Source of the DNA: Clostridiaceae bacterium
Lineage (GTDB): Bacteria > Bacillota > Clostridia > UBA1212 > DUPL01
DNA: 21,319 nucleotides
Direction: 5' to 3'
NCBI GenBank assembly: GCA_012522035.1
Contig: JAAYLF010000172.1
Span: 1-21,319, forward strand
The position numbers were made by a program, and so were the translations under genes. Below the pieces are notes generated by a model. That model had not been told where the DNA came from, did not search any database, and saw only the letters and a program-made list of their open reading frames with translations. This document shows, piece after piece, positions 9,895 through 17,487 of this stretch. How positions within the stretch are numbered: position 1 is the stretch's first letter; every line of letters starts with the position of its first letter.

Positions 9895-9923
9895 ATTATA
9901 CATTAATTTACTGTGAAATACAA
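9895..9923 (-). promoter_or_regulatory. Promoter of the purL-pgcA-dnaE unit
   Basis: Minus-strand -35 TTGTAT (9923-9918), 17-base spacer, -10 TATAAT (9900-9895). The expected start near 9888 leaves a leader of only about 30 bases, so there is no room for a purine riboswitch. It begins five bases after the T-run of the terminator of the upstream ABC gene, a compact terminator-promoter junction. Confidence 0.72.
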
Positions 9924-9927
9924 GAAA

Positions 9928-9960
9928 TTAAAAAAGAACTGCCGTGTGTAGGCAGCCCTT
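9928..9960 (-). terminator. Rho-independent terminator of the ABC transporter gene
   Basis: Read on the minus strand, a 10-bp stem (9960-9951 with 9943-9934, including two G-U pairs and a CTGCC/GGCAG core) with a 7-base loop is followed by a run of T. It begins five bases after the ABC stop codon and separates that gene from the purL promoter. Confidence 0.85.
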
Positions 9961-9965
9961 AAAGA

Positions 9966-12911
9966 TTATTCGGTTCTCAATGCTATAACCGGATCTTTCT
10001 TCGAAGCAATCTTCGAAGGTATGAGTCCTGCAATCAATGTCAGGAACATGCTGATAAGAACAAGTACTATCGCTCCACCTATCGGCAGTGTCGCTCTTAG
10101 AGCCTCTATTCCTGTTAGATTTAAGAGTATTATGTTTACTATTACAATCAGGAACAGAGTAATCAGAATACCCAGTGCACCGGCCACAAATCCGACTATC
10201 AAAGTCTCTGCATTAAATACTCTGGATATGTCTTTCTTGGATGCTCCAATTGCACGCAGTATACCAATTTCCTTCGTTCTTTCCAGAACCGAAATGTACG
10301 TAATTATGCCTATCATGATTGACGAAACAATCAGGGATATTGCAACAAAAGCCATAAGTACATAGGATATCGCGCTAATTATTGTGGTTATAGATGACAT
10401 AAACAGCTCTATATAATCCACATAGGATATTTTATCATTCTCGGACGCCCCTCTGTTGTACTTCTTTATCATGTCTGCAATCAACTGTTTGTTTTCAAAT
10501 GTTGTTGCATAAAGATTTATGATGAAGGGATCTTCCAAATCCACATATCCCAGAAGCTTCAAGTTGTCTTCAAGCGTGCTCTCAGATTCCGTTGCCGGCA
10601 TCAGGTTTTCAAATACATACAGGTACTGTTCTTTTGTAAACTGTGCATTATCAAACAAGTATACCAGCTGTTCCGATGGAAGTGCTCCAAGTTCCTGCTG
10701 TACTTGCTTGGCATATTCCATGGAAATGGAAGCTGCAAGTATCTGTGAAGCATACTCGGTTCGTGTTTCTTTGTCCATGTTTTCAACATATGCTGCAATC
10801 TGTTCTTCGTCAAGACCCATTTGCTCAGCATATGCCTTTACAAGCATTTGCTTTATCTCTTCCTCGCTCATTGACCTTAGAGTTTGCGTTACAGCACTTT
10901 CAAGATACTCACTGCTTGGTACCGACATGATTTTAATATACAATGCAGCTTTCTCCATATTATCAAGAGCGGCGAAATACTCATTCACCTTGATGATTTT
11001 TTCTTCTTCCGTAAGTTCCTCCGCCTCTTCGTTCTTGAATGGAAGACCTGTAATTACATCTATATCCGGATTTGCAAGCTGTTCCTTGACTATCTCCCTG
11101 CTTGAAGTTTCATTGATAACAAACTCCGTTAGTTTTGAAGTATACCCTATTCCTCCGCTGATTGATGTGGCTACCGCGTCTTCCTTCGGACGAAGGATTC
11201 CCACTACTTTCAAGTCAACAGAAGCATTGTCATAAAGGAAAGCAAGCCCCGCCTCTGTCTCACTCAAGTCCACATACCTGCCATTATCCTGTTTTTGATA
11301 TTTGTCTGCATTCAATACCACCTTGAAGGTCATTTCGCAGATTTCTTCATATGACCAGGAATCTCTGAGGTCAAGTTCAACCGTTTTTCCTTCAGCACCT
11401 GCCATCATGATTTTCATCATCTGTTCTTCGGTTATGAATCCCAGTGAGAACAATACCATGTCGCTTATTTCATTTTTCTCGTCAACGATAAGTACTATTT
11501 CATCATGGTTTTCTGGCATCTTGCCATAAATAACATCATACTGTTCGTAGACGGTATCTGCTATGGTTTCGCCATTCTTTCCAGGCATTATTTCCTGCCA
11601 TACATTAAAGCTTGAGGAAAATGGACTGGAGTATCTGTTTTGAGAAGAACCTCCCCCCATGAATCTGTTCATCAATTCTTGTATGTCGGATTTAAATATT
11701 TTGCCTTCAACATCTTTTGAGTAAATGTTCAGGTTCAAATCATACATGTATTGTATAGAAGACAGAAAATCAAGATTATTTGCATTTTCTTCAAGATACT
11801 TCTTGAAGGCCTTAAGATTGTTTTTCCTGGTTTCTGCCGTGTTCAACTTGTTTACAAGCTCTGCCATAACCGGATTTGGATACACTGCATCAAGCTCATG
11901 TTCCTTGTCATCATCATTCTTTTTAGAGATGGTTTCCAGTAGAGCTGACAATTCCATAAACTCAGATTCCAGTGTTATCGGATAACTGGACAATGTATCT
12001 CTCTGCACCATGTCTATATACGACTGAACTCCTGTGGATACCGCCATAATAAGTGCAATTCCAATTATGCCTATGGAGCCGGCAAAGCTGGTCAAGAATG
12101 TTCTCGTCTTCTTCGTCAACAGATTGTTAAGCGATAGGGACAGTGCAGTAAAGAAGGACATGGAAGTTTTCTTTTTGCTTTCCTTCTTTCTCTTCTTTTC
12201 CTTTACCGTTTCCCCTATTTCAATTGTAGATCCTTTGTAAGGGTCTGAGTCGCTGACAACATGACCATCCAAAAGTCTGACAATTCTTGTAGCATAACTG
12301 TCAGCAATGTCTGCATTATGGGTAACCATAACTATAAGTTTGTCCTTGGATATCTCTTTCAACAACTCCATTATCTGTTTGCTGGTTTCAGAATCCAAAG
12401 CACCGGTAGGTTCGTCAGCCAGAATTATATCAGGATTGTTCACAAGGGCTCTTGCAATTGCAACCCTTTGCATCTGTCCTCCGGACATCTGGTTCGGCTT
12501 TTTGTATATCTGGTCGCCCAGCCCTACCTTCTCCAGCGCTTCAACAGCTCTTTTCTTTCTTTCCTGTTTTGAAACACCTGAGAGGGTAAGGGCGAGCTCC
12601 ACATTTGATAAAACAGTTTGGTGTGGTATAAGGTTATAGTTTTGGAAAACGAAACCAACTCTGTGATTTCTGTATGTATCCCAGTCTCTGTCTGTAAATT
12701 GCTTTGTTGATTTATTATCTATTACAAGGTCTCCGGATGTATACTTGTCCAATCCTCCGATAATATTCAATAGTGTTGTTGTTCCACATCCTGATGGTCC
12801 CAGGATGCAAACAAATTCATTTTTTCTAAACTTGATATCAATACCTTTTAACGCTTTAACTTTGAAATCGCCTATGACATAATCTTTTGTAATGTTTTTA
12901 AGTTCAAGCAT
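9966..12911 (-). CDS. ABC transporter: ATPase fused to FtsX/MacB-like permease, Walker A Lys missing
   Basis: A 981-residue membrane protein. Residues 1-225 form a MacB/LolD-class ATPase with Q-loop Gln90, signature MSGGQ (142-146), Walker B IILADEP (162-168), D-loop GALD and switch His198. The Walker A reads GPSGCGTTT: Thr44 (ACA at 12782-12780) replaces the nucleotide-binding Lys. A Lys/Glu-rich linker (236-250) leads to TM1 (about 271-292). Then comes an extracytoplasmic domain of about 540 residues (295-833) and TM2-TM4 (about 838-870, 904-932, 943-968), with the FtsX-type segment ERTKEIGILRAIGASKKD. The layout resembles fused mechanotransmission transporters such as MacB, but the external domain is much larger than MacB's; its substrate is unknown. 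It diverges from a two-component system, which suggests peptide or antibiotic response. The start has AAGGGGT upstream. Without the Lys, ATP hydrolysis would be expected to fail. Confidence 0.9.
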   Translation of the reverse strand: MLELKNITKDYVIGDFKVKALKGIDIKFRKNEFVCILGPSGCGTTTLLNIIGGLDKYTSGDLVIDNKSTKQFTDRDWDTYRNHRVGFVFQNYNLIPHQTVLSNVELALTLSGVSKQERKKRAVEALEKVGLGDQIYKKPNQMSGGQMQRVAIARALVNNPDIILADEPTGALDSETSKQIMELLKEISKDKLIVMVTHNADIADSYATRIVRLLDGHVVSDSDPYKGSTIEIGETVKEKKRKKESKKKTSMSFFTALSLSLNNLLTKKTRTFLTSFAGSIGIIGIALIMAVSTGVQSYIDMVQRDTLSSYPITLESEFMELSALLETISKKNDDDKEHELDAVYPNPVMAELVNKLNTAETRKNNLKAFKKYLEENANNLDFLSSIQYMYDLNLNIYSKDVEGKIFKSDIQELMNRFMGGGSSQNRYSSPFSSSFNVWQEIMPGKNGETIADTVYEQYDVIYGKMPENHDEIVLIVDEKNEISDMVLFSLGFITEEQMMKIMMAGAEGKTVELDLRDSWSYEEICEMTFKVVLNADKYQKQDNGRYVDLSETEAGLAFLYDNASVDLKVVGILRPKEDAVATSISGGIGYTSKLTEFVINETSSREIVKEQLANPDIDVITGLPFKNEEAEELTEEEKIIKVNEYFAALDNMEKAALYIKIMSVPSSEYLESAVTQTLRSMSEEEIKQMLVKAYAEQMGLDEEQIAAYVENMDKETRTEYASQILAASISMEYAKQVQQELGALPSEQLVYLFDNAQFTKEQYLYVFENLMPATESESTLEDNLKLLGYVDLEDPFIINLYATTFENKQLIADMIKKYNRGASENDKISYVDYIELFMSSITTIISAISYVLMAFVAISLIVSSIMIGIITYISVLERTKEIGILRAIGASKKDISRVFNAETLIVGFVAGALGILITLFLIVIVNIILLNLTGIEALRATLPIGGAIVLVLISMFLTLIAGLIPSKIASKKDPVIALRTE

Positions 12912-12947
12912 ATACTAACCCCTTTCCATTAATGAACAACAAAGCAT

Positions 12948-12953
12948 ATTATG
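12948..12953 (-). promoter_or_regulatory. Candidate -10 box for the ABC transporter gene
   Basis: The minus strand reads CATAAT at 12953-12948, about 37 bases before the ABC start codon. No good -35 hexamer lies 16-18 bases upstream; that position is occupied by the TCTCAAC direct repeats. This is the arrangement expected for an activator-dependent promoter. It is inference from spacing only. Confidence 0.35.
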
Positions 12954-12962
12954 CCAGTCATT

Positions 12963-12980
12963 TCTCAACTGAATCTCAAC
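12963..12980. promoter_or_regulatory. Direct repeat TCTCAAC with 11-bp phasing, candidate response-regulator site
   Basis: TCTCAAC occurs at 12963-12969 and again at 12974-12980, exactly 11 bases apart, in the 150-base region between the divergent ABC gene and the response regulator gene. OmpR/PhoB-family regulators typically bind tandem direct repeats with 10-11-bp phasing. The pair lies about 36-53 bases upstream of the likely start of the regulator operon and overlaps the -35 zone of the ABC gene, so one site could control both. Binding is not shown. Confidence 0.4.
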
Positions 12981-13003
12981 AAAAATTGATTTTATCAAAA
13001 GTT

Positions 13004-13009
13004 TATACT
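13004..13009 (+). promoter_or_regulatory. Candidate -10 box of the two-component operon
   Basis: TATACT at 13004-13009 has no clear -35 box at normal spacing. Just upstream is a small inverted repeat TTGAT-TTT-ATCAA (12986-12998), and further upstream are the TCTCAAC direct repeats. A start near 13016 would give a leader of about 45 bases. A second, weaker choice is TAAAAT at 13028-13033. The poor -35 fits an activated promoter. Confidence 0.35.
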
Positions 13010-13061
13010 TTCCTTAGATATTTGTTGTAAAATGTAACATGTAGTTAAGGAGGAATACAAA

Positions 13062-13733
13062 GTGGTTAAGATTTTGGTAGTTGAAGATAACAAAAATGCC
13101 CGCATATTGATGGAAGATGTGCTCAAGGAAAATGGTTATACGCCAATACTTGCAAAGGACGGTTTGGAGGCTCTTGATGTACTGGACAAGCAGCATGTGG
13201 ACTTGATCATTTTGGACATTATGATGCCAAACATGGATGGTTTTAAATTTACAAAAACAATAAGGAGTGCTAATGTCAATACACCAATATTGATGGTTAC
13301 AGCAAAAGACACACCTGGTGACATCAAGAAAGGCTTTTTGCTGGGTGCTGATGATTACATGGTTAAACCAATTGACATGGAAGAAATGCTTTTAAGAATT
13401 GCCGCCATTTTAAGGAGAGCCAAAATAGCCAACGAACGCAAACTTGTAATTGGCAACACAACCCTCTATTATGACAAGCTGCTTGTGGTTGACAGCAAGG
13501 GAGAAAGGTATCTTCCACAAAAAGAGTTTCTGCTCCTCTTCAAACTGCTATCCTATCAGGGAACCATATTTACAAGAGCCCAGCTGCTGGATGAAATATG
13601 GGGAATGGACAGTCGGTCTGACTGGCACACAATTGATGTACACATAAGCAGATTGCGTGAAAAATTCAAGGATAACAATGATTTTGACATAGTTACTGTC
13701 AGGGGACTTGGTTACAAGGCGGTGAAGATATAA
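13062..13733 (+). CDS. OmpR/PhoB-family response regulator
   Basis: DNA-binding response regulator of 223 residues. The receiver domain (1-~120) has the acidic pair Glu8-Asp9, the phosphoacceptor Asp52 in ILDIMMPNMDG, Thr80 and Lys102 in VKP, all intact. A winged-helix output domain occupies about 127-223, with RAQLLDEIWG, TIDVHISRLREK and a C-terminal VRGLGYKA hairpin. The start is GTG, chosen because AAGGAGG lies about 8 bases upstream and the protein begins VKILVVEDN as the family does. The TAA stop overlaps the kinase ATG by one base (TAATG), so the two are translationally coupled. The divergent ABC transporter is the likely regulatory target, together with its own operon. Confidence 0.95.
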   Translation: MVKILVVEDNKNARILMEDVLKENGYTPILAKDGLEALDVLDKQHVDLIILDIMMPNMDGFKFTKTIRSANVNTPILMVTAKDTPGDIKKGFLLGADDYMVKPIDMEEMLLRIAAILRRAKIANERKLVIGNTTLYYDKLLVVDSKGERYLPQKEFLLLFKLLSYQGTIFTRAQLLDEIWGMDSRSDWHTIDVHISRLREKFKDNNDFDIVTVRGLGYKAVKI

Positions 13734-14761
13734 TGCTGAGGATTAAGACATTGCGCGGAAGGACCACCCTGTTCGTATTGGTTATCATGCTATTGTCCGG
13801 TATATTGACAACTCTGATAGGAGTAATTCTAAACTGGCTTGACCTTCTTTACTACCCTACAATCTGGGCGCCGATTATAGTGCTGTCGGTCAGCAGCTTG
13901 CTCGGTACCCTTTTGGCCCATTTTCTGGCCAACTTCATATTGAAACCTATAAAAGATATTGCAAGAGCCACAAAAGAAGTAGCCAAGGGAAATTTCACAG
14001 TACAGGTGGACGACGCAAAAACCATCGGTGAAATTGAAATGCTAATAAAGGATTTTAACAAGATGGTGAGAGAGCTTGCCAGTATTGAAATGTTCAGGTC
14101 CGACTTCATAAGCAATTTTTCCCACGAGTTCAAAACACCTATTGTTTCAATCCAGGGTTTTGCAAAGCAGCTCCAAAAGGAAAACATTTCAGATGAGAAA
14201 AAGAAAAAATATATTGAAATAATTGCACAGGAAAGCGAAAATCTTGCAAACTTGTCAACAAACATACTCTACCTGACAAAACTGGAGTCTCAAAACATAG
14301 TAACGGACAAGACCTCTTTTTCTTTGGATGAACAGATAAGACATAGTGTAATTCTTCTGGAAAAAACATGGACCAGGAAAAATCTTCAGATAATACTTGA
14401 TTTGGACCCAATAACATACCATGGCAATAAAGACATAACCGAACAGCTTTGGACAAACCTTCTTAGCAATGCTGTAAATGCATCCAAGGAAAATGGTAAA
14501 ATCGAAATTACTGCGAAAGAAAAAGAAAATGAGATTATTGTAAGCATAAAGGATTATGGAGTTGGAATGACAAGCGATGTATTATCCAGAATTTTTGACA
14601 AATTCTATCAGGGAGATACAAGCAGAACTTCGTCCGGCAACGGACTCGGCCTTCCAATGGTAAAGCGTATAGTTGAACTTTGCAACGGCAAAATCCATGT
14701 AGAAAGTGAACCCGGCCGCGGGACAAGATTTACCATCTCTTTTCCGAAAAATATGAGGTAA
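13733..14761 (+). CDS. Sensor histidine kinase with minimal extracellular loop
   Basis: Membrane histidine kinase of 342 residues and partner of the preceding regulator. TM1 is about residues 12-33 and TM2 about 45-66, separated by only about 11 residues, so there is no periplasmic-type sensor domain. A HAMP-like segment (67-120) follows, then HisKA with FSHEFKTP (His131) and HATPase_c with LWTNLLSNA (N box), DYGVGM (G1), FDKFYQ (F box) and GNGLGL (G2). All catalytic boxes are intact. Kinases with so little outside the membrane often sense through the membrane or through a partner transporter, as BceS does with BceAB. The divergent ABC gene makes that plausible here, though BceS kinases normally lack HAMP. 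The stop is four bases before the next gene. Confidence 0.94.
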   Translation: MLRIKTLRGRTTLFVLVIMLLSGILTTLIGVILNWLDLLYYPTIWAPIIVLSVSSLLGTLLAHFLANFILKPIKDIARATKEVAKGNFTVQVDDAKTIGEIEMLIKDFNKMVRELASIEMFRSDFISNFSHEFKTPIVSIQGFAKQLQKENISDEKKKKYIEIIAQESENLANLSTNILYLTKLESQNIVTDKTSFSLDEQIRHSVILLEKTWTRKNLQIILDLDPITYHGNKDITEQLWTNLLSNAVNASKENGKIEITAKEKENEIIVSIKDYGVGMTSDVLSRIFDKFYQGDTSRTSSGNGLGLPMVKRIVELCNGKIHVESEPGRGTRFTISFPKNMR

Positions 14762-14765
14762 CCCT

Positions 14766-16001
14766 ATGAATGAAAGAACAAGAATCAGGGATCTTGCAAA
14801 AGAGACCCTTGAATATGCCCTGTCTGATGAAATGCAGAGAAGACGAAAACTATGGACAAATCACAACAGCCTTGAATTTACTCGTCCTCCTGTGTATGTA
14901 GTACGCGCAATCCCATTTCATGAATTCGTTGATATAAGTGAAATAAAGTGTCAGACTCCTGCTTTAAGAAGTTTGGAAACAAGCTTTTTGATAAACCGAT
15001 ACCGCATGAGATTGTATGATGACACAATTATTGAACCGTAGGTTGTCGTGCGTGCACATTTTAAGTCTTCGCCTTTGGGTGTCTATGGCCTGCCAGCCCA
15101 TTTAAGCGAAAAGGTTCCAGGAGGCGCTGCCAAATTCATGCCTTCAATATTGCAAGAAGAAGATATTGAAAAGCTACATGTTATGGATTATGAAGTAGAT
15201 GAAAAGGTTACAAAAGAAAGATTTGATTTTCTCAATGATTTGATTGGCGATATTTTACAGTAGAAGTAGACAGACAAGGTATTCTTTGCTCCATGTGGGC
15301 CAATGACATATCAACAATCCTGGTGCGGCTTAGAGGCCTTGAACAGATCATGTGGGATGCGTACGACAGACCTGAATGGTTACACAGACTTCTAACTTTT
15401 ATGCAAAGCAAGATTTTGATGCATATGGATCAGACAGAATCGGCAAAGGGTTTCAAGTTAATAACTCACCAGAACCAGGCAATGCCGTATGCAAAAGAAT
15501 TTCCTCCACCAAGTGCTGGAAAAGGCTCCATATCGACGAAACAACTTTGGGGATACATGGCAGCACAGGAGTTTACCACTTTTTTTGCCTGCCCTGTTTA
15601 AAGAATTCATGTTCGACTACCAAAAACCAATCCTGGAAAGATACGGCCTTGTCGCCTATGGCTGCTGTGAGGATCTTACATACAAAATTGATATAATAAA
15701 AAGTATTGAAAATTAACGAAGAATTGCCGTTTCACCTTTTGCTGATGCGAAAAAATGTGCGGAACAGATTGGTAACAACTATGTTCTTTCATGGAGGCCA
15801 AATCCATCCACTGCAGTTTCCTTTGGAGTTGATGAAGACTATGTTCGTAAAGAACTTCGTAAGGTTTTTGACATATTTGATGCCAATCAATGTGTTTTTG
15901 ATATTACATTAAAAGACGTGGAAACCGTTTCGGTAGATGAAAATGCCCTTATCAAATGGACCAGGATTGCAAGGGAAGAAATCGAAAGAAGATATAAATG
16001 A
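14766..16001 (+). pseudogene. Broken uroporphyrinogen-decarboxylase-superfamily (MtaA-like) gene
   Basis: About 411 codons' worth of sequence aligns in my reading with the large clostridial URO-D-like family (TIM-barrel proteins that include corrinoid-linked methyltransferases). Recognisable pieces are MNERTRIRDLAKETLEYAL at the N-terminus, FLNDLIGDIL, LRGLEQIMWDAYDRPEWLH, ILERYGLVAYGCCEDL, SWRPNPSTA and FDITLKDVETV. It is disrupted four times: in-frame TAG at 15039-15041 (a Tyr position in EPYVVV); loss of one base near 15258 (DILPVEV is restored by reading one base fewer); one extra T in the T7 run 15580-15586; and in-frame TAA at 15714-15716 (NLRR becomes N*RR). The two shifts cancel. The gene starts four bases after the kinase with GAGG overlapping the kinase stop, so it belonged to that operon. 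The original substrate cannot be told. Confidence 0.85.
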
Positions 16002-16032
16002 AATTGAAAGGCTTAAAGCCTTTCAATTTCAT
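15998..16032. terminator. Shared palindromic terminator between convergent genes
   Basis: A perfect inverted repeat: 17-bp arms (15998-16014 and 16016-16032) around one base, effectively a stem of about 15 bp with a short loop. It contains the TGA stop of the URO-D pseudogene in one arm and the last codons and TAA of the PepD gene across the other. Downstream on the minus strand the sequence reads TTTATATCTTCTTT, so it probably works best for pepD. On the plus strand the T-run is poor. Confidence 0.7.
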
Positions 16033-17470
16033 CAAATCTATTTATAACTGTTTCTAAAAATCCAACAAAGTTTTCAATTGATTTAACCTCTACTTTTTCA
16101 CTGGTTGTGTGAGGATTCATGATGTTTGGTCCGATGGCGCAGATATCCGCATTCTTTATACCTCTAGAGAAGGTTCCGCATTCAAGACCAGCATGGATAC
16201 CAATTACTCTTGGCAGTTTCTCATTTCTTTCTTTTTTTATCTTCAGAAGATACGGAACAAGTTTTGAATCCTTGTTAACCGGCCATCCATATTCATGAAA
16301 ACCAACTTTAACATCGGCTTCATACTTCATACCTATACCAGTTATGGTTTCTACCAAGCCATCAAGTTTTTCATCCACGGAGCTTCTTACACTAACCCAT
16401 ATGGACAGAACATCATTTTCAGATACAATTCTGCCAATGTTTGCAGAGGTTTCAACAAGTTCAGGTATCTCACTGTCATATGCAAGAGCACCACAAGGAA
16501 GCTCTTTCACCATACTTATCAACGAAGAAACAAAACCATCCTTCATTTTTGTACTATACTTATTACCGGATTCCTGCATAACAAGAGTAAAATCAGGTTC
16601 TGATTCCTTGTATTCCATCTTTTTATCATCCATATATTTATTAATGAAATCTTTCACACTGGCATACTTGTCATTATCAACGGCCAAGGAAACATATGCA
16701 TCCTTTGGTATTGCATTCATGTGGGTTCCAGCCTTTATATCCAACACTTCCACATTGAACGGTGCAAGATTGTTCAAAAGGTCACATACAAGTTGTACTG
16801 CATTAACCCGGTTGTGTTTGATATCTATTCCTGAGTGACCGCCCTTCAACCCATCAATATTGATCTCCAATACAGTTTTATTGTCGTTTACGTATTCCTC
16901 AATAATTTCATGTTTTTTGAAATTCAACCTGATATCAGAAATTCCTGCAGAAGAAACAGTGATGCTCTCCTCTGTCTCCTCGTCAAGATTTATCATATAC
17001 CTGCTCTTAAGAATACTCTTGTCTAGATTTTTAGCGCCTTCCATGTTTGTTTCTTCTTCAGATGTAAACACGCATTCCAGATATGGAGCTTTGATATAAC
17101 TCTCAAGAAATGCAAGCATTATTGCAACGCCAATACCGTTGTCTGCTCCTAGTGTGGTGCCTTTTGCCTTAAGCCAGCCGTCTTCGATATATGAGGTGAT
17201 GGGATCTTTCAAAAAGTCGTGCGCAACATCTTCGTCTTTGACACAAACCATGTCATAATGGGCCTGCAGTATCAGGGATGGACACTTTTCCATTCCTTCT
17301 GAGGCTTTCTTTTTTATAACCACATTCTCGCACTCATCCCTGTAGTATTCAAGACCTTTTTCCTTTGCAAAATTGCATAAAAAGTCTGCAACAGGTTTTC
17401 GGTTTCCCGAACCCCTTGGGTACGAATTCAATTCATTGAAAAGCTCAAGTACTCTATCTAATGTAATCAT
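16013..17470 (-). CDS. pepD: Aminoacyl-histidine dipeptidase / beta-Ala-His dipeptidase (M20C, PepD family)
   Basis: Cytosolic zinc dipeptidase of 485 residues, matching the E. coli PepD length; it cleaves X-His and other dipeptides. Metal ligands and catalytic residues are all found: His71 and Asp73 in QAHYDMVC, bridging Asp110 in LGADNG, Glu139-Glu140 in FTSEEET, Asp163 in INLDEE and His454 near the C-terminus (NPHTTSEK). The substrate and dimerisation lid carries GLKGGHSGID. IHAGLECGTF precedes the last His. The ATG has GGAGA upstream. It starts 17 bases after metY, so both are probably one transcript ending at the 15998-16032 palindrome. A different M20 peptidase specificity is possible because no residue fixes the substrate. 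Confidence 0.92.
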   Translation of the reverse strand: MITLDRVLELFNELNSYPRGSGNRKPVADFLCNFAKEKGLEYYRDECENVVIKKKASEGMEKCPSLILQAHYDMVCVKDEDVAHDFLKDPITSYIEDGWLKAKGTTLGADNGIGVAIMLAFLESYIKAPYLECVFTSEEETNMEGAKNLDKSILKSRYMINLDEETEESITVSSAGISDIRLNFKKHEIIEEYVNDNKTVLEINIDGLKGGHSGIDIKHNRVNAVQLVCDLLNNLAPFNVEVLDIKAGTHMNAIPKDAYVSLAVDNDKYASVKDFINKYMDDKKMEYKESEPDFTLVMQESGNKYSTKMKDGFVSSLISMVKELPCGALAYDSEIPELVETSANIGRIVSENDVLSIWVSVRSSVDEKLDGLVETITGIGMKYEADVKVGFHEYGWPVNKDSKLVPYLLKIKKERNEKLPRVIGIHAGLECGTFSRGIKNADICAIGPNIMNPHTTSEKVEVKSIENFVGFLETVINRFDEIERL

Positions 17471-17487
17471 TTGTCATTCTCCTGTCT

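Noticed and set aside
9859..9927. Purine riboswitch upstream of purL
   Set aside because: The predicted leader is only about 30 bases, too short for a riboswitch.
10519..11235. 238-codon plus-strand open frame inside the ABC gene
   Set aside because: Antisense shadow of the acidic external domain, Ser-rich with no recognisable domain and no ribosome site.
15039..15041. In-frame TAG in a methyltransferase-related gene, suggesting pyrrolysine coding
   Set aside because: Pyrrolysine UAG is known from the MtmB/MtbB/MttB families, not the URO-D superfamily, and the same gene has an in-frame TAA and two frameshifts, so decay explains it better.
16800..16830. PepD KH order after GGHSGIDI, possibly swapped relative to the HK I recall
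   Set aside because: Not a metal ligand, and my memory of the consensus is not firm; all catalytic residues are present.
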